Origin: Bordetella parapertussis
Lineage (GTDB): Bacteria; Pseudomonadota; Gammaproteobacteria; Burkholderiales; Burkholderiaceae_B
Length of the DNA: 14,913 nucleotides
Reading direction: 5' to 3'
NCBI GenBank assembly: GCA_945911685.1
Contig: CAMEAW010000060.1
Location: 1 to 14,913 of the forward strand
Part shown: one piece after another, positions 7,448 through 14,664 of the stretch
Numbering within the stretch: the first letter of the stretch is position 1
Layout: each line of letters begins with the position of its first letter
Made by a program: the position numbers and the translations under genes
Notes under the pieces: generated by a model
Database searches by the model: none
Told to the model about the DNA's origin: nothing
What the model saw: the letters and a program-made list of their open reading frames with translations, nothing else

Positions 7448-8295
7448 ACAGAATCAGCCAGCGTCAACACGCGGGGGTCTCGTTTGCCGCTTGCTTGATC
7501 GCCGCCGTCGGAGTCGCCTCTGGCCGTGGCTTGCATGCTTTGGGTGATGGCGGTCCAATCCTCGTCGCCATAAATATTGGTCAATACCGTCTTATCAATA
7601 TTGGCTGCTGGGCCGTCATACACGACAACGCCGGCACGCAAACCGACAATCCTTGGCAGGAACTCGGTGGCTAGCACTACATCGTGAATATTCACGATCG
7701 CCGCAAGCCCGCGCTCCTGACACAGTTCAAGTATCAGACGCATAATCTGACGCGAGGTCTTTGGGTCGAGGCTGGCCGTTGGCTCATCCACCAGCAGCAG
7801 CTTTGGGCTTTGCATCAAGGCCCGCGCAATACCTACGCGCTGGCGCTGCCCACCCGACAGCGCATCGGCGCGCTTGTTCTCCATGCCGCTCAACCCTACG
7901 CGTTCAAGCAGGGAGTAGGCCTGCGCGATGTCATCCCCCTCAAAGCGTCGAAACCAACTAGCCCAGAACCCGGTGTAGCCCAAGCGGCCCGACAGTAGGT
8001 TTTCCATCACGGTCAGGCGTTCGATCAGAGCGTACTCTTGAAAAATCATGCCGATTTGGCGGCGCGCACGGCGCAGGCCAGCAGAACCCAGTTCGCTCAA
8101 GTCTTGCCCCTCTAGCTCAATCTGCCCGCCGCTCGGCTGCACCAAACGGTTCACGCAACGAATGAGCGTAGACTTGCCCGCCCCTGATGGGCCGATCAGC
8201 CCCAGAACCTCGCCCGCCTCTACACGCAAGCTCACACCCTTAAGTGCAAGGTCACCTGTGGGGTAGCGTTTTTCTAGCTGGCGCAACTCAAGCAT
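7444..8295 (-). CDS. phnC: Phosphonate/phosphite ABC importer ATPase
   Basis: Cytoplasmic ATP-binding subunit, 283 residues, which powers the two permeases that follow. All ABC motifs are intact: Walker [10 protein letters not shown] (35-43), Q-loop Q86 in IFQEYAL, signature LSGGQ (146-150), Walker B LLLVDEP (D170, E171) and H-loop H204 in VNIHD. The C-terminus carries a PhnC-like NIYGDED stretch, then a polar tail of about 40 residues that I cannot assign. Start at 8295: AAGGA lies eight bases upstream, in the 12-base gap after the binding-protein gene. Confidence 0.95.
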   Translation of the reverse strand: MLELRQLEKRYPTGDLALKGVSLRVEAGEVLGLIGPSGAGKSTLIRCVNRLVQPSGGQIELEGQDLSELGSAGLRRARRQIGMIFQEYALIERLTVMENLLSGRLGYTGFWASWFRRFEGDDIAQAYSLLERVGLSGMENKRADALSGGQRQRVGIARALMQSPKLLLVDEPTASLDPKTSRQIMRLILELCQERGLAAIVNIHDVVLATEFLPRIVGLRAGVVVYDGPAANIDKTVLTNIYGDEDWTAITQSMQATARGDSDGGDQASGKRDPRVLTLADSV

Positions 8296-8307
8296 GAAGG
8301 CAATCCT

Positions 8308-9258
8308 TTATTTGCAGGCGTAGCTGACGTTCATCGCCTGATCGATCTCGCGCACGACTTGCCAGTACTGCTTGTAAGTGATGGGCATGAACTTTTCTTG
8401 TGGCGGCTCACTCTTGTTGAACTCGGCAGCCAAGGTCGTTCCTTCCCACTTGAAGCTAAAGAAAGCCTCTTTGACTTTGTCTGCCAGTTCGGGCTTGAGG
8501 TTGTAGACGTGCCCGTACCCCGTCGTTGGGAAGGTTTGAGACTTGTAAATGACCTTGGTCTGATCCGCCTTGACCACGCCGCGCGCGATCATCCGATCTT
8601 TGACAGAGTTTGCAATGGCCGCTGCCGGGTAATCTTTATTGGCAACCCCTAAAATCGAGTTGTCGTGCTTACCGCTAAACACGGGCGTATAGTCTTTGCC
8701 GCTCTCCATCTTGTACTTATCGCGCAACAGGGCGGCAGGAGCTTTGAATCCGGAGTTGGAGGTTTCAGAGGTGAACGCCAAGCGCTTGCCTTTGAGATCC
8801 TCAATCTTCTCAATGCCGCTGCCGGGGTGGGTGATGATTTCCATCTCGTAGCCGTAACGGTTGTCTTTAGACGCCATCATGGCGAAGGGCACAAAACCAG
8901 CGCAATTGACAGCGATTGGATTAGAGCCCGTGTTGAAGCCAGCAACATGCAGGCGGCCTGCGCGCATGGCCTCTAATTGAGCGGCGTTACTTTGCACTGG
9001 AAAAAACTGCACTTTCTTGCCGGTGGTCTTTGCCAAGTGCGCGATAAAGCTATCCCAAACCTTGGCGTACACAGCGGGGTCTTCGACAGGGGTGTAAGCA
9101 AATACTAGCGTCGCCGGGTCAACGAACTCGGATGCTTTTATTGGCGCATCTGCTACCAAGTCACCGTTTGTATCTTTGAAACGGGCGTCCATGGCCTGGG
9201 CAGCAGGGGCCAGCGTAGTCAGGGTGGCGGCGAATATGGCTGACAAAACAAAGCGCAT
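8308..9258 (-). CDS. phnD: Phosphonate/phosphite substrate-binding protein (minus operon)
   Basis: Periplasmic binding protein, 316 residues, which captures the substrate for the importer. It has a signal peptide of about 22 residues (APAAQA, then MDARFK). Family signatures: FAYTPVEDPAVY (53-64), FFPVQSNAAQLEAMRAGRLHVAGFNTGS (85-112), AFTSETSNSGFKAP (161-174), FSGKHDNS (194-201) and SQTFPTTGYG (230-239). I recognise this as the PhnD type found in marine cyanobacteria and other bacteria and linked to methylphosphonate or phosphite uptake; the actual ligand here is inferred. It is the first gene of the operon, with ribosome-binding site GGGAG six bases before the ATG and a Pho box about 45 bases upstream. 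A cysteine pair is possible (C119, C315). It is quite unlike the binding protein of the plus-strand operon. Confidence 0.93.
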   Translation of the reverse strand: MRFVLSAIFAATLTTLAPAAQAMDARFKDTNGDLVADAPIKASEFVDPATLVFAYTPVEDPAVYAKVWDSFIAHLAKTTGKKVQFFPVQSNAAQLEAMRAGRLHVAGFNTGSNPIAVNCAGFVPFAMMASKDNRYGYEMEIITHPGSGIEKIEDLKGKRLAFTSETSNSGFKAPAALLRDKYKMESGKDYTPVFSGKHDNSILGVANKDYPAAAIANSVKDRMIARGVVKADQTKVIYKSQTFPTTGYGHVYNLKPELADKVKEAFFSFKWEGTTLAAEFNKSEPPQEKFMPITYKQYWQVVREIDQAMNVSYACK

Positions 9259-9303
9259 GAAAATCTCCCGAGAGCATAAACCTTCGAATTTAGTTTACTG
9301 CAG

Positions 9304-9321
9304 ATGACAGAACTATGACAC
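9304..9321 (-). promoter_or_regulatory. Pho box (PhoB-binding site) for the minus-strand phn operon
   Basis: Read on the minus strand the site is GTGTCATAGTTCTGTCAT. It has two TGTCAT repeats whose starts are 11 bases apart, and it matches the E. coli Pho-box consensus at 15 of 18 positions by my count. A -10-like CTAAAT follows at 9293-9288, ten bases after the box, which is the usual geometry for PhoB-activated promoters where the box replaces the -35. The phnD start codon is at 9258. This strongly suggests induction under phosphate limitation. Confidence 0.8.
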
Positions 9322-9394
9322 TCCGCTGCATGGTTGTCAGAGGCCCCGATCACCCACGATGCCAAAGGTGAGATGGCGGGTGAGTAAAAGAAAT

Positions 9395-9510
9395 TGAAAC
9401 CTTTCATCTGAATGAAACATTCATCTAATAACCTCTTACCCGATCTTTACTTCCACCTTCTACGGCACGTGAAAGCAATCTTGTCTTTCACTTTCTGCAA
9501 GGCTTGAAAG
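9395..9510. promoter_or_regulatory. Cluster of six TGAAA(G/C) half-sites before the plus-strand phn operon
   Basis: The hexamer TGAAAC or TGAAAG, or its complement, occurs at 9395-9400 (+), 9401-9406 (-), 9413-9418 (+), 9470-9475 (+), 9485-9490 (-) and 9505-9510 (+). The first two form a perfect palindrome, TGAAACCTTTCA with a two-base centre; 9402-9417 is also TTTCAT-4-ATGAAA. About 0.1 occurrence would be expected in this length in random sequence. The cluster probably binds a regulator of the plus-strand operon. A weak promoter may be embedded: CTTTCA (9401-9406), 17 bases, TCTAAT (9424-9429). No Pho box faces this operon. Confidence 0.5.
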
Positions 9511-9527
9511 TAATCCTTACTTCCTCC
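9443..9527 (+). repeat. Imperfect direct repeats spaced by 35 and 70 bases
   Basis: ATCTTTACTTCCACC (9443-9457) recurs as ATCCTTACTTCCTCC (9513-9527), 13 of 15 identical and 70 bases apart. TGAAAGCAATCTT (9470-9482) recurs as TGAAAGTAATCCT (9505-9517), 11 of 13 identical and 35 bases apart. The pattern looks like a degenerate tandem repeat with a unit of about 35 bases directly before the phnC start region. It may be regulatory or a decayed duplication. Confidence 0.5.
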
Positions 9528-9567
9528 GGTGAGCGAACGCTCAGCGCTCAAAGCCAGTCTAAAACTC

Positions 9568-10398
9568 ATGAACAACCGCACTTTATCCATCCGAAGTCTC
9601 AGTAAGCGCTTTGGTGACACGTTGGCCGTTGATCATATCAGCGTTGATATTGAACCAGGCAGCTTCGTCGGGATCATTGGTCGTTCTGGTGCTGGAAAGT
9701 CAACGCTGCTTCGCATGATCAATCGCCTGAACGAGCCCACACAAGGAGAAATTATTTTTGGTGGTGAGGTGATTACAGGCTTGAAGGGTGCGCAACTGAA
9801 CCAATGGAGACGACGTTGTGCCATGATTTTTCAGCAGTTCAATCTGGTCGGTCGCCTCGACGTTTTAACCAATGTTTTGATGGGTCGGCTCACCAGCATC
9901 CCCACTTGGCGTTCGCTACTCACGATTTGGCGCGACGCGGATAAGCTCGAGGCCTTGGACGTACTCGATCGCTTTGGCATGGCAGACTTTGCAGCGCAGC
10001 GCTGTGATCAATTGTCTGGTGGACAGCAGCAGCGCGTCGCAATCTGTCGAGCACTCGTGCAGCATCCAGAAATTATTTTAGCGGACGAACCGATTGCCTC
10101 ACTTGATCCGCGCAATACAAAAATGGTGATGGACACTTTGCAGCGTATCAACAAAGAGCTCGGTATCACCGTACTGTGCAATTTACATTCGTTGGACATT
10201 GCTCGAAATTATTGTGACCGACTGATTGGCATGTCAGCGGGCAAAGTCGTTTTCGACGGAACGCCTGAACAGCTTACAGAAAGTATGGTCAACACACTAT
10301 ACGGGATTGATGCCGAGGAGGCGTTGGAAAAGCCGGTCTCGCTTCAACCATCCACCCTAGACTTCTCCATGCAAAGGCGTGTGGTTGGTATCAATTAA
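9568..10398 (+). CDS. phnC: Phosphonate/phosphite ABC importer ATPase (plus operon)
   Basis: Cytoplasmic ATP-binding subunit of the second importer; 276 residues from this start. Walker [10 protein letters not shown] (38-46), Q-loop IFQQFN (Q89/Q90), signature LSGGQ (149-153), Walker B IILADEP (D173, E174) and H-loop H207 are all present. It shows the PhnC-typical LYGID near residue 235. I place the start at the ATG at 9568, because the family normally begins a few residues before the [12 protein letters not shown] strand. A GTG at 9529 would add 13 residues but lies at the edge of the repeat region. Neither start has a good ribosome-binding site, so initiation may be weak or leaderless. It is the first gene of a C-D-E-E operon, an order different from that of its divergent neighbour. 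Confidence 0.92.
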   Translation: MNNRTLSIRSLSKRFGDTLAVDHISVDIEPGSFVGIIGRSGAGKSTLLRMINRLNEPTQGEIIFGGEVITGLKGAQLNQWRRRCAMIFQQFNLVGRLDVLTNVLMGRLTSIPTWRSLLTIWRDADKLEALDVLDRFGMADFAAQRCDQLSGGQQQRVAICRALVQHPEIILADEPIASLDPRNTKMVMDTLQRINKELGITVLCNLHSLDIARNYCDRLIGMSAGKVVFDGTPEQLTESMVNTLYGIDAEEALEKPVSLQPSTLDFSMQRRVVGIN

Positions 10399-10399
10399 T

Positions 10400-10421
10400 C
10401 ATTTTCTGATGATTGAAAATG
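10400..10421 (+). repeat. Intercistronic hairpin between phnC and phnD
   Basis: Perfect 7-base arms CATTTTC and GAAAATG enclose an 8-base loop, beginning one base after the phnC stop codon and followed by TTTTCTCTT. It may be a weak, partial terminator or an mRNA-stabilising hairpin that raises expression of the binding protein relative to the ATPase. The AT-rich stem makes strong termination unlikely. Confidence 0.45.
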
Positions 10422-10462
10422 TTTTCTCTTCACTTAACTTTGTTACCTAAAAAGGAATCAAG

Positions 10463-11362
10463 ATGCTCAGCCGTTTTTTTCTAACAGTCGTCTTTACCTT
10501 GGGCGCTTTTGTGTCCAATTCATTCGCGCAAGATTGGAAGTCGAAGTATCCCGAACTCGTCTTTGCCTCGATCCCTGCTGAAAATGCATCACAAGTCAAT
10601 GAGCGTTACGGTGATTTCGTCGCCTACCTATCCAAAGAAATTGGAATCCCAGTCAAATTACGAATTGCTGGCGACTACGCTGCAGTCATTGAGGGTCAGC
10701 GCGCCGAGCAAATCCATATCGCGTATCACGGCCCAGCATCCTATGCGCGCGCACGTATGATTGGCGTGAAGATCACTCCGTTTGCAATCGAAGTCAGTAA
10801 AGGTGGCGTCAAAGGCTATCACTCAGTTTTTTATGTGAAAGCAAATTCTCCTTACCAGACCATTGCTGATTTAAAAGGCAAAAACATAGGTCTGGTCGAT
10901 CCTAACTCGATGTCCGGAAATAATGCACCTCGGTTTGCCTTGAACGCCATGAAAATCAAACCTGAAGATTTCTTTGGCAAAGTCGTTTACACAGGCAGCC
11001 ATGTCAACGCTGTGATGGCATTGAATCAAGGAACCGTTGACGTTGCTGCGAACTGGTGGAACAACGAAAACGATTCGGAATTGCAACGCTTGGTAGACAA
11101 AGGAATGGTCAAGAAAGAAGACTTCCGCATGATTTTCAAGTCGGAGCAAATTGTGAATTCGCCACTCGCTTACTTGGATAGTTTGCCTGAAGATTTGAAG
11201 AAAAAAATTGCGCAAGCATTTTTTGATGCACCTAAAAAAGATAAGGCAGCTTTCGACAAATTATCAGACGGCAAGATGGAACCCTTTGAGCCGGTGACGC
11301 ATGAGGCCTATTTGCCAGTGGTTGAACTCAACAAGTTTGTTGACAGCCTGCGTAAAAAGTAA
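10463..11362 (+). CDS. phnD: Phosphonate-type substrate-binding protein (plus operon)
   Basis: Periplasmic binding protein, 299 residues, with a clear signal peptide (MLSRFFLTVVFTLGAFVSNS, cut near SFA-QDW at residue 22). It shows the classical PhnD ligand-binding signatures: DYAAVIEG (71-78), AYHGPASY (87-94), DPNSMSGNNAP (146-156) and TGSHVNAV (167-174). The second and third resemble the AWYGNLSA and DPNSTSG motifs of E. coli PhnD. It lacks the YTPVEDP and AVNCAGF signatures of the minus-strand paralogue, so the two probably bind different phosphorus compounds. A good ribosome-binding site, AAAGGA, precedes the ATG by six bases. The preceding hairpin and the strong site suggest high expression. 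The exact ligand cannot be read from sequence. Confidence 0.92.
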   Translation: MLSRFFLTVVFTLGAFVSNSFAQDWKSKYPELVFASIPAENASQVNERYGDFVAYLSKEIGIPVKLRIAGDYAAVIEGQRAEQIHIAYHGPASYARARMIGVKITPFAIEVSKGGVKGYHSVFYVKANSPYQTIADLKGKNIGLVDPNSMSGNNAPRFALNAMKIKPEDFFGKVVYTGSHVNAVMALNQGTVDVAANWWNNENDSELQRLVDKGMVKKEDFRMIFKSEQIVNSPLAYLDSLPEDLKKKIAQAFFDAPKKDKAAFDKLSDGKMEPFEPVTHEAYLPVVELNKFVDSLRKK

Positions 11363-11368
11363 TTAAAG

Positions 11369-12226
11369 ATGTCGTCACTCGACCATCATCAGGTCGCCTA
11401 TGCCCAAGCGGTGGCGTCTAAACGCCGCCGTTTTTGGCTAGGGCTGCTCGCACTCATCGTTTGTATCTTGATTTCAGGTCAAGTCGCTGAAATTTCATTT
11501 GCGAAGTTGTATCAAAATATCGGCAGTTTCACCAGTTACTTTGTTCGAATTTTTCATCTTGAGAACGGCCAATTAGTATTCACTGATTTTGGTGAGTGGT
11601 TTTGGGGTTGGAAAAAATGGCTCATTTTGATGGGCGAGACTTTGTTAATGGCCTACGTTGGCACGCTTTTGGGTGCCGTCGTTGCCCTAATCTTGTGTTT
11701 TTTGGCCAGCAAAAATATTACGAATAATCGCGTACTAGTCGTTGCGTCTCGTCGGTTTTTAGAGTTTTCAAGAACTGTTCCTGAGATGGTGTTCGCGCTA
11801 ATTTTCGTCGTGGCTTTTAGTCTTGGCCCGCTTCCCGGTGTGTTAGCACTTGCGATTCATACGAGCGGAGCCTTGGGCAAGTTATTTGCTGAAGTGGTTG
11901 AAAACATCGATCTCAAACCCGTCGACGGCATTGTGGCGTCAGGTGGCACATGGCTGCAAAAAGTGCGATTTGGCGTGTTGCCTCAAGTGGCTTCTAATTT
12001 TGCAAGCTACGCCTTGCTGCGTTTTGAGATCAATGTGCGCGGCGCGGCGGTGCTGGGCTTTGTTGGCGCAGGGGGGATTGGTCAGACCTTGCTTGAAGTG
12101 ATTCGTAAGTTTTATTACTCAGACATTAGCGCTCTGCTCGTGATGATTGTGGTCACAGTTATGCTGATCGATGCGATCACCGAGCGTGTGCGTTATCGAT
12201 TATTGGGCAAGGAAGCAAAGCAATGA
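11369..12226 (+). CDS. phnE: Phosphonate/phosphite ABC importer permease (first of plus operon)
   Basis: Inner-membrane permease, 285 residues, with a first membrane segment at about 22-38 and a long periplasmic loop before the core. The EAA-type loop reads VDGIVASGGTWLQKVRFGVLPQV, with D-G replacing the usual E-A at its start (186-187). The PhnE motif INVRGAAVLGFVGAGGIG follows. It starts six bases after the phnD stop; the ribosome-binding site is poor, so it probably depends on translation of phnD. The stop overlaps the next gene's ATG. Confidence 0.92.
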   Translation: MSSLDHHQVAYAQAVASKRRRFWLGLLALIVCILISGQVAEISFAKLYQNIGSFTSYFVRIFHLENGQLVFTDFGEWFWGWKKWLILMGETLLMAYVGTLLGAVVALILCFLASKNITNNRVLVVASRRFLEFSRTVPEMVFALIFVVAFSLGPLPGVLALAIHTSGALGKLFAEVVENIDLKPVDGIVASGGTWLQKVRFGVLPQVASNFASYALLRFEINVRGAAVLGFVGAGGIGQTLLEVIRKFYYSDISALLVMIVVTVMLIDAITERVRYRLLGKEAKQ

Positions 12227-13089
12227 GCGTGTTGCCATTCGCGCAAGACAAGTCAGTCGGCGGCGAGCGCCAGGTGGTATTGCTGAATCGTTACCCGACA
12301 CTGTTTGCGCCCTTTTATGAAAAACATTGGAAAACGCTGAGTGTGATTGCCTTAGCAACGCTGCTGTTTTTATACGGTGTTCTCACTTTAGGCGTATCCC
12401 CTTCAAAGATATTCTTTGGACTGGGCGAACTTGCGGTAATGGTCATGCGTATGTTTCCACCTGATGCGCATCAGTTCAATTCTTATCTTTATGCAATCGC
12501 TGAAACCTTAGCCATTGCTTTATTGGGAACACTTTCTGCTGCAGTCGTCGCGTTTCCACTCGGTTTTTTAGCCGCGCGCAACACCACGATCAACCGGGTC
12601 GTACATTTTTTTGCGCGACGGAGTTTTGATACGCTTCGAGGAATCGACATCCTGATTTGGGCATTAATTTGGATCAATGTCGTCGGACTCGGGCCCTTTG
12701 CAGGGGTATTGGCTCTGTTCATGTCTGATGTGGGGGTGTTTGGAAAGTTATTTTCGGAGGCCATTGAGGCGGCAGACCAAAAGCCGGTTGAAGGGGTTCT
12801 GTCTACTGGTGGCACCCACGCTACTTCTGTGCGCTTTGGCATTTTGCCGCAAGTCATGCCGATTTTGTTAAGCCAAGTGCTGTACGCCTTTGAGTCGAAC
12901 ACTCGGAGCGCCTCAATTATTGGTATTGTCGGCGCAGGAGGAGTAGGACTCATCCTGTCGGAACAAATTCGGACCATGGAACTTCAGCAACTATCGTGCG
13001 TCATCCTGATGATTTTGGTAACTGTTGCGTTGATTGACTTCTTTTGTTCAAAAATCCGTTTTGCAATCATCGGCAAACAAGCTCTTTAA
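12223..13089 (+). CDS. phnE: Phosphonate/phosphite ABC importer permease (second of plus operon)
   Basis: Inner-membrane permease, 288 residues, with a cytoplasmic N-tail of about 38 residues and then a membrane segment at 39-57. Core signatures are FLAARNTTINRV, GLGPFAGVLALFMSDVGVFGKLFSEAIEA, the EAA-type loop VEGVLSTGGTHATSVRFGILPQVMP (E190, G196) and [19 protein letters not shown]. Translation is coupled to the previous permease by an ATGA overlap. It is the last gene of the operon; no phosphonate-degrading gene follows before the convergent nuclease gene. Confidence 0.93.
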   Translation: MSVLPFAQDKSVGGERQVVLLNRYPTLFAPFYEKHWKTLSVIALATLLFLYGVLTLGVSPSKIFFGLGELAVMVMRMFPPDAHQFNSYLYAIAETLAIALLGTLSAAVVAFPLGFLAARNTTINRVVHFFARRSFDTLRGIDILIWALIWINVVGLGPFAGVLALFMSDVGVFGKLFSEAIEAADQKPVEGVLSTGGTHATSVRFGILPQVMPILLSQVLYAFESNTRSASIIGIVGAGGVGLILSEQIRTMELQQLSCVILMILVTVALIDFFCSKIRFAIIGKQAL

Positions 13090-13203
13090 TGCTAGTCAGT
13101 TCAGCCTAAAATTTACGCCATTAAATTGTTCTTCTAATATGTGGATCGCACCGAGCAGAGGTGGTCTTTTGAAGGCAATTACCTTTAAATCTCAAACGCC
13201 ATG

Positions 13204-13221
13204 GGCAATATCGACATTGCC
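13204..13221. repeat. Near-perfect palindrome GGCAAT/ATTGCC
   Basis: GGCAAT and ATTGCC flank ATCGAC; 16 of 18 positions agree with the reverse complement. It lies in the convergent spacer (13090-13247) between the permease and the nuclease gene. No T-run follows on either strand, so it looks more like a protein-binding site or simple hairpin than a terminator. Confidence 0.35.
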
Positions 13222-13247
13222 TGTAAGAGTCAATAAACAGGTCGTGT

Positions 13248-14657
13248 TCAATTACGTTCTTTAGTTTGATTCAGTTTAATAACTTGATGCTTGAAGGATC
13301 CTGCCAAAGCTTTTTTTAACAACTTGTAGATATCCAAATCAAACTCACTTTGCTCAGAGTCTGCCAGTTCGTAAAGCTCGTCTTCATTGATTGCAGTACC
13401 CAAATAACGCCAGTTGTTCAACACAATCATTTCTTCTCCTTCTTTGATCGCGATTGCACCCTGATAGGGCCACGCTTGAACTTTGTAAAAATTGAGCGCT
13501 GTTTGAACTTGTAAATTATGCAGCTCAAGAGAAGAGGCGCCGATGCAGGCGCCTGTGCACTGCTTGACCTGGAAGGCAAAACAGGATTTGCCGTCATCTA
13601 CTTTTTCTAATCCAAGCAAGGCGGCACAGAGTCGATATTTTTTAGAGACTGCGCCTAAATAGGCGTGCGCCTCTCTTTTGCTATAAAACAATCCATAAAG
13701 ATTATCTTGAAGCCCGGGAATGAACTCTTGCTGACGAATAAGTGAAGGCCGCAAAACACCCGCAGAATCTTGCGCCAGTTGCCAGGCACACAAATCCTTT
13801 GAACGACGCAGCTTGATGTTCATGCTGGGCATACGTTCTTTAATGAGTTTCGCTTCAAGAATCAGCGCGCCTAGCTCGCCGCTCGTTTCGATCCAGTCCA
13901 CTTCTCGCACCTGTAGCGAGAGCTTCATTTCTTTTCGGTTTGTCAGCGCGGCTTGAAAGTGCCCCAGCACGCGCGTGCGCAACGCAATACTTTTACCGAT
14001 ATACAAAGGTGCCTTATTTTCACCGTACATGATGTAACACCTGGGTGCATCAGGAATCGCATCAATCGCGCTCTGATCAATGTTTGGAGGCAAGCTCGCT
14101 GAACCAATTAACTGGTTGAGGGCTGCGAGCAGACGTTCAGGCCCAACAGTTTGTTCACACACGCGCCAGAACTGAACCAATACATCTGCATCACCTAACG
14201 CTCGATGTCGCGCGCTAACGCTTAGGCCATGGGTGCTGATGATCGTATCGAGATTGTGCCGCGGTTGCCCAGGAAACAGTAGCCGAGAAAGCTTCACGGT
14301 ACACAGCACCTTAGGTCTGAAATCAATGCCGATTCTTTTAAAGGATGCCTTGATGAAGCCATAATCAAAGCGTGCGTTATGTGCGACAAAAATCTTCTCT
14401 TCAAGCTCTTTTTTGATAGTGAGCGCTAGGTCTTCAAAGGTAGGTTGACCGGCTACCATGTTGGGCGAGATGCCAGTCAGTCTTTGAATATTTAGCGGAA
14501 TAAACGTTTCGGGGTTGATCAGGCTTTCCCAGATCGTCTCTTGACCATTGCTGAGGGTTTTGATACCGATTTCAGTGATGCGATCGCGTTCAAAATTACC
14601 CCCGGTCGTTTCTATGTCAACGAAGGCGAGTGTCGGATAGTGACTGGTCATTTTCAT
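13248..14657 (-). CDS. DnaQ-type 3'-5' exonuclease fused to a UvrC/Cho-type GIY-YIG nuclease
   Basis: A 469-residue two-domain nuclease. Residues 8-170 form a DEDDh exonuclease: D14 and E16 (FVDIETTG), D98 (AHNARFDYG), H151 and D156 (ARHRALGDAD), all intact. Residues 203-290 form a GIY-YIG domain with CYIMY, PLYIGKS (219-223), R227, catalytic E268 in ILEAKLIKE, and N280. A Cys-containing segment (LCAALLG, CFAFQVKQCTGAC) like that of UvrC and Cho follows. The later UvrC domains (RNase H-like, helix-hairpin-helix) are absent. A role in DNA repair or nucleotide-excision-like incision is inferred. The upstream frame extends to 14765 inside the MsbA-like gene; I chose the ATG at 14657, seven bases after that gene's stop and two codons before an alternative ATG at 14651. 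The ribosome-binding site is weak, consistent with coupling to the upstream gene. Confidence 0.9.
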   Translation of the reverse strand: MKMTSHYPTLAFVDIETTGGNFERDRITEIGIKTLSNGQETIWESLINPETFIPLNIQRLTGISPNMVAGQPTFEDLALTIKKELEEKIFVAHNARFDYGFIKASFKRIGIDFRPKVLCTVKLSRLLFPGQPRHNLDTIISTHGLSVSARHRALGDADVLVQFWRVCEQTVGPERLLAALNQLIGSASLPPNIDQSAIDAIPDAPRCYIMYGENKAPLYIGKSIALRTRVLGHFQAALTNRKEMKLSLQVREVDWIETSGELGALILEAKLIKERMPSMNIKLRRSKDLCAWQLAQDSAGVLRPSLIRQQEFIPGLQDNLYGLFYSKREAHAYLGAVSKKYRLCAALLGLEKVDDGKSCFAFQVKQCTGACIGASSLELHNLQVQTALNFYKVQAWPYQGAIAIKEGEEMIVLNNWRYLGTAINEDELYELADSEQSEFDLDIYKLLKKALAGSFKHQVIKLNQTKERN

Positions 14658-14664
14658 ACTGCGG

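Noticed and set aside
9219..9407. Minus-strand open frame upstream of the phnD of the minus operon
   Set aside because: It runs through the Pho box and promoter and into the phnD start in another frame, so it is a chance frame.
9443..9527. CRISPR-like array
   Set aside because: Only two or three imperfect copies exist, spacing is irregular in content and no cas gene is nearby.
13034..13264. Plus-strand 76-codon open frame overlapping the end of the last permease gene
   Set aside because: It overlaps a confident gene for 56 bases, lacks a ribosome-binding site and has no recognisable motif; it reads through a palindrome in a convergent spacer.
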